A stretch of 64,000 nucleotides of DNA from contig NZ_AP024849.1 in assembly GCF_019977655.1 (NCBI RefSeq), positions 2,203,001-2,267,000 on the forward strand. The letters run 5' to 3'. This document shows positions 51,267 through 58,681 of the stretch, piece after piece; position 1 is the first letter of the stretch; every line of letters begins with the position of its first letter. A model generated the notes under the pieces. The model was not told the DNA's origin, did no database searches, and was given only the letters and a program-made list of their open reading frames with translations. The position numbers were made by a program, and so were the translations under genes. The DNA is from Clostridium gelidum. GTDB lineage: Bacteria; Bacillota; Clostridia; Clostridiales; Clostridiaceae.

Positions 51267-52112
51267 TTAAATAATTAGCAATTTGTTTATTAATGCGTCT
51301 AATTCTGAATTACGCTCCAGATTAACCAAGTTTTCAGGAATTGTAATATAATTACAGCTACTGCTTTGAAAATAGCTATGTATTATTTGAGTTTTGTCTA
51401 TTTCATCGTTATTAACTTCTATAGGAGAGCTAGTAATAGCTTTAAAGTAGTGAATAATACTTATTTTTATAATTTCATTTAGTTGTTTAACATTAATATC
51501 TTTTATATTATAAGTTTGGGAAAAAAGAACGTTGCTTTTCTTAATAAGAAAAAGCTTTATTAAATTCTCATTTAGAGATTCAATTATAACTATATTTTTA
51601 TTTTCTTCTGAAAATTTTATAGTCTTTCGATTATTTGTAAGGTAGGTTACTGAAGCTATAAGCATCTTTTCTTCTATTTATTTGAGTAAAGTATTATCAG
51701 CATCATTAAGTAATGCTATAACTTTACAGATGATATTTTCATATTGCTTAGTTGTAGCTGCTAATTCTAAGCACATACCAATACACAAGTCTAAGGAGTA
51801 GCTCAAACATGAAGTACCATTTTTATAAGTATAGTTGCAATTTATTTTATAAAAATCCTTTATGATTTGAATAGCTTTTTCTGCAGCATTCTTATTTGTA
51901 TATGGACCAAAATAAAGGTATGTTCATTTTGACTATTAGTGATAGAAATTTCTATACTAGGATATTTTTCACCTAATTCAATCTTTATATATGTATAAGA
52001 TAATGGATTTTTCATTAGTCTATTGTATCTAGGTTTCAGCTCTATTATTAGCGTACATTCTAGCATAAAAGCTTCAAATTCTGTGTCAGTAATAATATAG
52101 TCAAAATCCTTT
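51267..52112 (-). pseudogene. GIY-YIG nuclease gene lacking its N-terminal segment, with frameshift and stop
   Basis: Reading from 52112 down: DFDYIITDTEFEAFMLECTL, IIELKPRYNRLMKNPLSYTY, then a frameshift near 51900, YFGPYTNKNAAEKAIQIIKD, a stop near 51680, and SVTYLTNNRKTIKFSEENKN to the end. This is the UvrC-like continuation that the fragment at 44632-44814 lacks. The upstream DNA (D1 repeat) joins straight to KDFDY at the word TTTAAAGGA, so about 60 codons were deleted, and the GTG start is now GTT. The gene is dead. Confidence 0.85.
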
Positions 52113-52240
52113 AAATCAACGTTTATTCCTTCTTTCGTATAATATCAAAAATAGTATTCTCATTTAATGAAAATACTATTTTTATATGATAACTTATAGG
52201 AAAGAAAAAGTCTATAAAGTCATTTTTTACTGTATTATAT
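52104..52240. repeat. Direct repeat D1, copy 2
   Basis: Matches 44806-44938. Both copies lie just upstream of parts of the same GIY-YIG gene on the minus strand. Between the two copies lie 7.2 kb. Confidence 0.9.
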
Positions 52241-52253
52241 TGGAAATATTTAC

Positions 52254-52295
52254 AAGCTAATATTTTCTATGTTTGGGAAACCTCGGCTTTAATTA
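52254..52295 (+). terminator. Decayed copy of the AAGCTGAGA terminator
   Basis: AAGCTAATATTTTCTATG, then GGGAAACCTCGGCTTTAATT: same wording as 46693-46735, but the stem has several mismatches. Copied flank rather than a working terminator. Confidence 0.5.
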
Positions 52296-52340
52296 TTTTA
52301 TGCCATCTTCAATGAATAGTGTAAGGCAATTTATGAAAAA
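52296..52340 (+). repeat. Repeat block ATGAATAGTGTAAGGCAATTT
   Basis: This block with CTTCA before it is also found at 46748-46785 and 56198-56235. Here it is joined at GAAAAAAT to a copy of coding sequence from 56811. Confidence 0.65.
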
Positions 52341-52341
52341 A

Positions 52342-52460
52342 TATGTGGAGATTACACCTATACTTTTACATGTGAAATTATAAAGGATAATATGAAAATG
52401 CTTTGTGACCTAAGGTTAAATTTAAGCACAAATGAATGGATCATTTATAGGATGTAATTA
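52342..52460 (+). pseudogene. Copied 3' end of the 87-residue gene
   Basis: GTGGAGATTACACCTATACT through GGATGTAATTAAAA matches 56810-56925 with few changes (K to M, R to S). No start; the parent gene is at 56658-56921. Confidence 0.85.
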
Positions 52461-52472
52461 AAATTATAGCAC

Positions 52473-52556
52473 CCTTTAAAATTAGCAGTGGATATTGCTA
52501 AGGTATTTGGGAAATCAGTAGAAGAAGTATTTGAATTTATAGATGATAAAGAATAA
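52473..52556 (+). pseudogene. C-terminal scrap of an XRE-type regulator
   Basis: Twenty-seven codons, PLKLAVDIAKVFGKSVEEVF and EFIDDKE, then TAA. This is the typical last helix-turn and tail of small XRE/YozG repressors (SLxLALxIAKxFxxSVEEIF). The DNA-binding part is lost. Confidence 0.65.
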
Positions 52557-52611
52557 AATTATAATATTAAATGATGACTATAAAATTAATTATATGAGGA
52601 GAAAACAACTA

Positions 52612-53241
52612 ATGAATACTGTAGTATATCTAACAAGGCATGGACAAACAGAATGGAATATTGAAAGAAGATTACAGGGGAGAGGAAACTCGCCTTTAAC
52701 ACAGACTGGAATAGCTAGAGCTATGGAGCTTCGGGACAGGATTAAAGATATAGATATTGATGTTATATATTCAAGTCCAATAGAAAGAGCATTAGATACT
52801 GCTAAGATAATTAAAGGGGAAAAGAACATAGAAGTTATAACAAATGATGGATTAATGGAAATGTGCTTTGGTGATTATGAAGGTAGAAGAACAGATGAAG
52901 TTATGAAAGAAAATCCAGAATGGAATATTGATTTTATTATGAATGGTGATGTTAATTTATGTGCTCCAAATGGTGAAACATTAGGATGTGTTAGAACTAG
53001 AATAAGTGAAACTATGGATAAGTTGATAGAGCAAAACAGAGGAAAAACTATTTTTGTAGTAGCTCATGGAATAACACTAAAGGCCTTAATGTATTATTTT
53101 AAAGATGAAGAAGTAAATACAGAAGTTATGGGCCAAGCCACTTTAACAAAGATAACTGTAGACAAGAATAATAATTTTAATATAGAATTTAAAAATGATG
53201 ATAGTCATTTTACAGTAAAAGGACAAAAATTAGGATGGTAA
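52612..53241 (+). CDS. Histidine phosphatase family protein (phosphoglycerate mutase-like)
   Basis: 209 residues from ATG 52612 with ATGAGGAGA about 10 bases before. TRHGQTEWN at 8-16 holds the phospho-His. Glu in MEMCFGDYEGR and the second His in VVAHGITLKALM complete the active site, with Arg in SPIERALDTA. Members include cofactor-dependent phosphoglycerate mutase and many small phosphatases; the substrate cannot be told. Terminator at 53305. Confidence 0.9.
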   Translation: MNTVVYLTRHGQTEWNIERRLQGRGNSPLTQTGIARAMELRDRIKDIDIDVIYSSPIERALDTAKIIKGEKNIEVITNDGLMEMCFGDYEGRRTDEVMKENPEWNIDFIMNGDVNLCAPNGETLGCVRTRISETMDKLIEQNRGKTIFVVAHGITLKALMYYFKDEEVNTEVMGQATLTKITVDKNNNFNIEFKNDDSHFTVKGQKLGW

Positions 53242-53304
53242 ATTAATATATAATTTAGTATTATAGAGGACTTGATAGTGTCTAAGAGTATAGAAGAAGT
53301 AAAT

Positions 53305-53350
53305 AAGCTGAGATTTTCACGTTTATGAAAATCTCAGCTTTAATGATTTT
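53305..53350 (+). terminator. Terminator of the histidine phosphatase gene
   Basis: A perfect 15-bp stem (AAGCTGAGATTTTCA with TGAAAATCTCAGCTT) and a 6-base loop, then TAATGATTTTATAC. Same family as 46693 and 62256. Confidence 0.88.
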
Positions 53351-53406
53351 ATACAAATTTATGCTATATAAACATAAAGATTGGTAAGTACTAGAAAGAG
53401 TGAATA

Positions 53407-53697
53407 TTATTCAAAGTCTTCAGGTTTAAGATTATTTGCGTATTCTAATATTTCATCAAGTGACTCTGAACTATATAATGAATCAGTTCCACCACCATGA
53501 TAATAAAGAGAAAATTTATCATTTTTAAAATAAAAAATATGATAACTTCTTGATCCTACTTGCCTATTACCCATACAAATATCGTTCTCCTCAATTTTTT
53601 TGTTTAAATTCTTATCGATATTATGGACAGTTATATTTTTTACGCCTTCCAATTCAGAAAAAAGAGGATAAAATTTAAATTGTTCTAAAGTGTTCAT
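53407..53697 (-). CDS. Small protein of unknown function
   Basis: 96 residues with AAAGGAGATG 6-7 bases before the ATG, so expressed. Soluble, mixed alpha/beta: FYPLFSELEGVKNITVHNID, then SRSYHIFYFKNDKFSLYYHG with a Gly-rich turn GGGTD, and an acidic end. I do not recognise it. Minus strand, convergent with the phosphatase gene. Confidence 0.65.
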   Translation of the reverse strand: MNTLEQFKFYPLFSELEGVKNITVHNIDKNLNKKIEENDICMGNRQVGSRSYHIFYFKNDKFSLYYHGGGTDSLYSSESLDEILEYANNLKPEDFE

Positions 53698-53790
53698 ATT
53701 AACATCTCCTTTAAATAAGCATTTGGTGATAATTATTAGATAATATATTTTAATTATACTATAACAAATATATAAATAAAATAATTATAT

Positions 53791-54039
53791 TTAAAGCTGA
53801 GCCTTTTTGTATCTAGAAAGCTCATTTTCTTTTTTCTTCATTTTACGATAATACCATATTATCGAAGTAATAAAGGCAAAAAAGATTTTTATAAGAAGAT
53901 CTGTTGCTGTGTCTTCAAGTCCACCATTTACCATATCTGCTTTAAAGAAATAATCTGCTAGAAACTCAATCATTTCCCATAAGGTACCTAAAGTAATTGA
54001 AATACATGGGTATGCTATAATAAAAAGGTTAGTATGCAT
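53791..54039 (-). pseudogene. C-terminal part of a membrane protein, probably truncated
   Basis: 82 residues: LFIIAYPCISITLGTLWEMI, EFLADYFFKADMVNGGLEDT, then ATDLLIKIFFAFITSIIWYY and a basic tail. Two helices with a conserved acidic loop fit the end of DUF2238/YjdF-type membrane proteins (WEMxEF, DTxxDLL). The open frame continues upstream through another hydrophobic stretch towards the helicase start without a proper initiation site, so the 5' part was lost. Confidence 0.5.
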
Positions 54040-54136
54040 ATTAGTATATGGATTGTAATGATAAAAAGAAAATATCGTATAAAAAAGTATATTTGTAACA
54101 ATAATAGTAAAAAAATATAGGAAAAGAGATGATCAA

Positions 54137-55582
54137 ATGATAAAAGCAGATTTTAATGATTATAAGTTAAGCAGCGAGTTATTAAAAGCAATTAGTATGT
54201 TAAATTTCAAAGAGTTTACAAAAGTTCAGAAACAGGTTATACCAATTGCGTTAACGGAAAAGGATATAGTAGTAAAGTCTCAAACTGGAAGCGGAAAGAC
54301 TGCAGCATATGCTATTCCTATTTGCCAATTAGTGGATTGGGAAGAAAATAAACCTCAAGCATTAGTGCTTACGCCAACACGAGAACTTGCTATCCAAGTC
54401 AAAGAAGATATTTTTAATATAGGTAGATTTAAAAGACTTAAGGTAGCTGCAATTTATGGGAAGTCTCCTTTTTATGATCAAGAAAAGGAACTTAAGCAAA
54501 AAACACATATAGTAGTCGGTACACCTGGTCGTATTATAGATCATTTAGAAAAAGGTACCTTTGATACATCTAAGATAAAGTATCTTATAATAGATGAAGC
54601 TGATGAAATGCTTAATATGGGATTTGTAGAGCAGATAGAAACAATAATAACAAACTTATCAAAAGAACGTGTGACCATGTTATTGTCAGCAACAATGCCA
54701 AAAGACATAGAGACTTTATGCAACAAATATATGAAAGATCCTATACATATTGAAATAGAGGCGCAAAATAATGCTGCAGATAATATATGCCAAGAAAGAT
54801 ATAACGTAAATGAATTGGATAAAATAGAACTTTTAAGTGATATAACTATATTAGAAAATCCAGATAGCTGTATGATATTCTGCAATACAAAACAAAAGGT
54901 AGATGAAGTTTATACTGAGCTATCAAAGCTCCAATATACTTGTAGAAAAATACATGGTGGAATGGAACAAAGTGATAGATTAAGAGTAATGAATAATTTT
55001 AAGCTGGGTTATTTTAGATATCTAATAGCTACAGATGTTGCAGCTAGAGGGATAGATATAGATAATATAACCCATGTAATTAATTATGATATACCTGAAG
55101 ACAAGGAAAGCTATGTTCATAGGATAGGAAGAACTGGACGCGCAGGCAAAACAGGTAGAGCAATTACTTTTGTAACAAAAAGTGAAAGTAAGTATTTAAA
55201 TGATATACATGAATATATCGGTAAAGAGATTCTTTTGAAGGAAAGACCTAAAGTGGAAACTGTAAATAATCTTACACAAGAATTTGCTTTGAAAATGAAT
55301 ACAAGACCTGAAATTAAAGAAACAAAAGGTGCTGCGCTTAGTAAAGAGATTATGAAATTACATATTAATGCAGGTAAGAAAACAAAGATGAGAGCGGTAG
55401 ATATTGTAGGCACACTTTGCAATATTGAAGGCATGACAAAAGACGATATAGGAATCATCAATATACTTGATATATCTACCTTTGTAGAAATATTAAATAA
55501 TAAAGGGGAGTGGGTGTTCTGTGAGTTACAAAAAACACCTATAAAAGGTAGACTTCGTACAGTGAGTAAAGTAGATATATAA
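54137..55582 (+). CDS. dbpA: DEAD-box RNA helicase with DbpA-type RNA-binding domain
   Basis: 481 residues. Motifs in order: Q-motif (FKEFTKVQKQVIPIAL), Walker A QTGSGKT near 45-51, PTRELA, GTPGR, DEAD near 153, SAT near 183, ARGID and HRIGRTGRAG. The C-terminal 75 residues (KKTKMRAVDIVGTLCNIEGM to GRLRTVSKVDI) are the DbpA/YxiN RNA-binding domain that targets 23S rRNA hairpin 92. It remodels RNA in ribosome assembly. AAAAGAGATG precedes the ATG. A partial, deleted copy lies at 50914-51206. Confidence 0.93.
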   Translation: MIKADFNDYKLSSELLKAISMLNFKEFTKVQKQVIPIALTEKDIVVKSQTGSGKTAAYAIPICQLVDWEENKPQALVLTPTRELAIQVKEDIFNIGRFKRLKVAAIYGKSPFYDQEKELKQKTHIVVGTPGRIIDHLEKGTFDTSKIKYLIIDEADEMLNMGFVEQIETIITNLSKERVTMLLSATMPKDIETLCNKYMKDPIHIEIEAQNNAADNICQERYNVNELDKIELLSDITILENPDSCMIFCNTKQKVDEVYTELSKLQYTCRKIHGGMEQSDRLRVMNNFKLGYFRYLIATDVAARGIDIDNITHVINYDIPEDKESYVHRIGRTGRAGKTGRAITFVTKSESKYLNDIHEYIGKEILLKERPKVETVNNLTQEFALKMNTRPEIKETKGAALSKEIMKLHINAGKKTKMRAVDIVGTLCNIEGMTKDDIGIINILDISTFVEILNNKGEWVFCELQKTPIKGRLRTVSKVDI

Positions 55583-55882
55583 CAAGAAGAAACTGTTTCT
55601 AGTTTCTTCTACAGGCGCAAGCTAAAAATGGTAACACTTTTACAGTCAAAGTGAATTAATATTTTCTAAGTACAAGCTATGTGATTTGTATAGATATGAA
55701 AATGTAAAACTCTTCAGAAGCCAATTATGTACCATATTTATAAAAACAAAGGATAAGTTTAGATTTTTTATGGAATTCAAAAGGTAAAACCCTCGACATT
55801 AGTCGAGGGTTCTTATGTAAATAAGATACCTAATATTTTAAATATACCAATATTTATTTAGTGGAGTAGCCATGCACTACAG
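55583..55882. other. Downstream region of the helicase gene
   Basis: AGAAGAAACT with AGTTTCTTCT (55585-55610) forms a perfect stem with no T-run. A block near 55703-55730 (AAACTCTTCAGAAGCCA) resembles 62342-62360. Terminator at 55788-55815. Confidence 0.5.
55788..55815 (+). terminator. Hairpin AACCCTCGAC / GTCGAGGGTT
   Basis: A perfect 10-bp G+C-rich stem with a 4-base loop, then CTTATG. The T-run is poor. May serve the helicase gene or, reversed (TTTTACC after the stem), the small minus-strand gene. Confidence 0.65.
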
Positions 55883-56062
55883 CTAAAGTATGTGTTTTGA
55901 TTTTAACTTATTAATGCTTTGCTTAACTAAATCAATTGCTACAGACGCACTTTGTCCCTTGTGTTTTATTTCATTATCACCTATTTTTGCAATTGCCTTA
56001 TATGGGTATTGATCTTCATTATTCTGTATTACGATTATTTCATGCTCTCCGTATTTCTCCAT
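55883..56062 (-). CDS. Small protein (59 residues) of unknown function
   Basis: A complete frame on the minus strand with AAAGGTGGTG about 9 bases before the ATG. The sequence starts MEKYGEHEIIVIQNNEDQYP and continues with KAIAKIGDNEIKHKGQSASV, ending in a basic helix. It has a consistent beta-beta-alpha look and a normal clostridial composition. The T-rich DNA before its start is typical of an intergenic leader. Not recognised, but the ribosome site makes it likely real. The hairpin at 55788 may end its transcript. Confidence 0.6.
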   Translation of the reverse strand: MEKYGEHEIIVIQNNEDQYPYKAIAKIGDNEIKHKGQSASVAIDLVKQSINKLKSKHIL

Positions 56063-56197
56063 AAAAACACACCACCTTTATATATTATAACTTATTATAT
56101 CATATTTTAAATATTTTGAATATTCTATCTTTTAAATTTTTACCATAAAAAAATGTTGGCAGATTTTATATAGAATTTGAGTAACTTCAATTTAATT

Positions 56198-56235
56198 AAA
56201 TGAATAGTGTAAGGCAATTTATGAAAAAATAGAAT
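56198..56235 (+). repeat. Repeat block ATGAATAGTGTAAGGCAATTT, copy
   Basis: Same as 52310-52338 and near 46753-46790, including GAAAAAATAGAATCAA. Here it is fused to the DUF5050 copy. Confidence 0.65.
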
Positions 56236-56242
56236 CAAGATC

Positions 56243-56579
56243 TATCTACAAAATGAAATTAGATGGCAATAAAAATACAAAAATTTGTGATGATGAAACT
56301 TTATTTATGACTGCATGCGAAGATACTGTATACTATAGTAATAAGTTATATAAAATAAATGGAGATGGCACTGGAAAAGCAAAATTATCTAATAACAAAG
56401 CTATATTTATAAATGCAAGTCATAATTATGTTTATCATATAAATTATTTAGACAATGAAAATCTTTATGAAATTCCAGCTATTGGAGGGAAATCAGAAAA
56501 AATTACTAATGAGTATGGAACTAACATAACAATTCTAAAGGATAAAATATTTTTTGATGGCATGTTTTACAGAAAATAG
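56243..56579 (+). pseudogene. Copied C-terminal part of the DUF5050-like gene
   Basis: A 108-codon open frame from about 56253, MKLDGNKNTKICDDETLFMT to NITILKDKIFFDGMFYRK, matches 49025-49364 with a 12-base deletion and about 10% changes. No signal peptide and no ribosome site. Frame still open, so the copy is fairly young. Confidence 0.85.
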
Positions 56580-56657
56580 CAAGAAAGAAAACTATCCTCA
56601 GGATGTTGACAGTTCCGCTCCATTAAAAAATAAAAATAGAAATAGGAGTGAACGATT

Positions 56658-56921
56658 ATGAACATAGTAGATAAATCAATTCAAGTAGTTACTAAGACTG
56701 ACGGAGCAGGCATTGTAAAACCGCTATGTTTCTCTATTGCAGATGATAATGAAGGTGGAGAAGTAATTAATATTGAAAGATTAGTTAGAAGGGATAAGGA
56801 AAAAATAGGTGGAGATTACACCTATACTTTTACATGTGAAATTATAAAGGATAATATGAAAAGGCTTTGTGACCTAAGGTTAAATTTAAGAACAAATGAA
56901 TGGATCCTTTATAGGATGTGA
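56658..56921 (+). CDS. Small protein of unknown function
   Basis: 87 residues, ATG at 56658 with TAGGAGTG about 7 bases before. Soluble, beta-rich: MNIVDKSIQVVTKTDGAGIV, KPLCFSIADDNEGGEVINIE, then TYTFTCEIIKDNMKRLCDLR and the end TNEWILYRM. The pattern (short strands, an aspartate/glycine loop, Trp near the end) suggests a small beta-barrel, unassigned. Its 3' half is copied at 52342-52460. Confidence 0.65.
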   Translation: MNIVDKSIQVVTKTDGAGIVKPLCFSIADDNEGGEVINIERLVRRDKEKIGGDYTYTFTCEIIKDNMKRLCDLRLNLRTNEWILYRM

Positions 56922-56959
56922 TTAAAAAGAAATATCGTTTTAAAGAGGGGGAATTAAAT

Positions 56960-57172
56960 ATGCATAATAAAAAAGTTTGCGTTGTTGGAATGGTAGGAGT
57001 TGGAGGATATATTGGCTGTATATTTGCAAAGCATTTGGGTGATGTATACTTTTTTGTAAGAGGTAAACGTCTAGAATCAATAAGAAAAAATGGACTGAAA
57101 TTATGTAGTAATATTAATGGAGAAATGATAGTACATCCTAAAATGGCAAGTGTTAGAACAGCTTATAAATGA
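56960..57172 (+). pseudogene. Truncated 2-dehydropantoate 2-reductase-like gene
   Basis: From ATG 56960 (AAAGAGGGGG upstream) 70 residues follow the ApbA/PanE start: KVCVVGMVGVGGYIGCIFAK is the Rossmann glycine loop (GxVGxG), then YFFVRGKRLESIRKNGLKLC. It ends after SVRTAYK where the family continues for about 230 residues. The following 200 bases hold no continuation. Confidence 0.75.
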
Positions 57173-57413
57173 ATCAGAAGAGATGTTATCTAATATAACG
57201 ATTGGTTGTATATATTAATTGATAATAATAAAATTAAATTAATAGTTCTGAAGAGGGGATTGTTTTTGCTGAAAGGATATCAGTTAGTGACAAAAAAGAA
57301 TTAAATGAAAAATAATTGAAACATATTAGATTATAGCCTATAATGAGCAAATAGAATGGATTATAAGAGGGATATGAATAATATACGATGAATGTATTAG
57401 GGAGGTTCAGAAG
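57173..57413. other. Decayed DNA
   Basis: Short open bits (for example GIVFAERISVSDKKELNEK near 57258-57315) suggest eroded coding sequence. AGGGAGG before the next gene is the only signal. Confidence 0.4.
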
Positions 57414-58340
57414 ATGAAAAAGTTAAAACTAATAATTAGTTTACTAATACTAACTTTAATATTATCATTAAATTCAATAGGAGCAATTTCAGAATGGAAA
57501 AATAATATTACAGGATGGTTGTATGCAGAAGCACATTCATGGAAAGTTGACCAGGGGTTAATTGATAAAATTTCTTATTATTTTGATTCTGATGGATATA
57601 ATCCAAACAGTAGTGAGGTAGGTACAAGCGATATTCCAGCAAGCAAAGAAGCCTCGGGTTTAGATTATCTTGGTCAAAAGATACTAGATAATGTAAGCGC
57701 AGAAAACCCATCATTTGATTTAGATTATAAAGGAGACATAAACAGCGCAGGTAATGCTATTAAAGATAAGTTAGATAATTTAAAGTATACAAATCCATAT
57801 GAAGCATATAATATATCTAGCTATAATATTCAGGCGTCATCTTTAGTGGGTTCATCTAACATAAAAGTAAGGGTTAATTGTGTTTATAAGATGACAGCAG
57901 AAATGGAAGCCGATTTGGATGCAAAAGCAAGAGCAATAGTTACACGTATAGCTCCAGATAGTATGAGTCAGTCAAAAAAAGAACTTGCTATACATGACTG
58001 GATAGTTAACAATACACGGTATGATGAGTCTTATAAAATATACGATCCATATAATACTTTAATTAAGCATACTGGAGTTTGTGAGGGATATTCGCTGCTT
58101 GCTCAAAAAATGTTTACTATTGCAGGAATCAAATCAATAGTTGTAGAAGGCACAGGTAAAGGACAAGCTCATGCGTGGAATATGGTCTATATAGACAATA
58201 AGTGGCGAAATGTAGATGTTACATGGGATGACCCAGTATCGTCTAAAGATATTCTAAGATACGATTATTTCAATATAACAGATAGTAAACTAAGTGCAGA
58301 CCATACTTGGGATACCTCAAAATATCCAAGTGCTAAATAG
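57414..58340 (+). CDS. Secreted transglutaminase-like protein
   Basis: 308 residues. A signal peptide (about 1-25) precedes an N-terminal region without known motif. The transglutaminase core is at about 185-285: KKELAIHDWIVNNTRYDESY, HTGVCEGYSLLAQKM with Cys near 222, GQAHAWNMVYIDNKWRNVDV with His near 253, and TWDDP with Asp near 269. All three catalytic residues are present, so it may be a cysteine protease or crosslinker acting on the wall or surface proteins. AGGGAGG lies about 10 bases before the ATG. Single gene with a terminator at 58512. Confidence 0.87.
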   Translation: MKKLKLIISLLILTLILSLNSIGAISEWKNNITGWLYAEAHSWKVDQGLIDKISYYFDSDGYNPNSSEVGTSDIPASKEASGLDYLGQKILDNVSAENPSFDLDYKGDINSAGNAIKDKLDNLKYTNPYEAYNISSYNIQASSLVGSSNIKVRVNCVYKMTAEMEADLDAKARAIVTRIAPDSMSQSKKELAIHDWIVNNTRYDESYKIYDPYNTLIKHTGVCEGYSLLAQKMFTIAGIKSIVVEGTGKGQAHAWNMVYIDNKWRNVDVTWDDPVSSKDILRYDYFNITDSKLSADHTWDTSKYPSAK

Positions 58341-58511
58341 TTTAACTACGTGTTTTTTATGGCACTTAAAAAATATGCAGAAAAAATAAAGATATTACTT
58401 AATGTCAATATACTTATGAAATAAAAACGATGATGTATAAGGAATATATTTCAATATTAATAGTGTTATAAAAAGAGGATAAATATAATAATAGAATAGT
58501 ACTAAACTATA

Positions 58512-58552
58512 AAAAGCTAGATATTTACGTAAATTAAAATGTCTGGCTTTTT
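58512..58552 (+). terminator. Terminator of the transglutaminase-like gene
   Basis: AAAAGCTAGATATTT pairs with AAATGTCTGGCTTTT (three G-U or mismatch positions), then TTTATAAT. Confidence 0.75.
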
Positions 58553-58681
58553 TATAATAATTTATCAATCAACATAAAAGTGTTGAAAAATTGAAAAAAA
58601 TGTAGTAATATGTTATAATTTATATATAAATCAAGAGAATATTGTGTGAAAAAGATGAATTTAGGGGATGAATTTATAATT

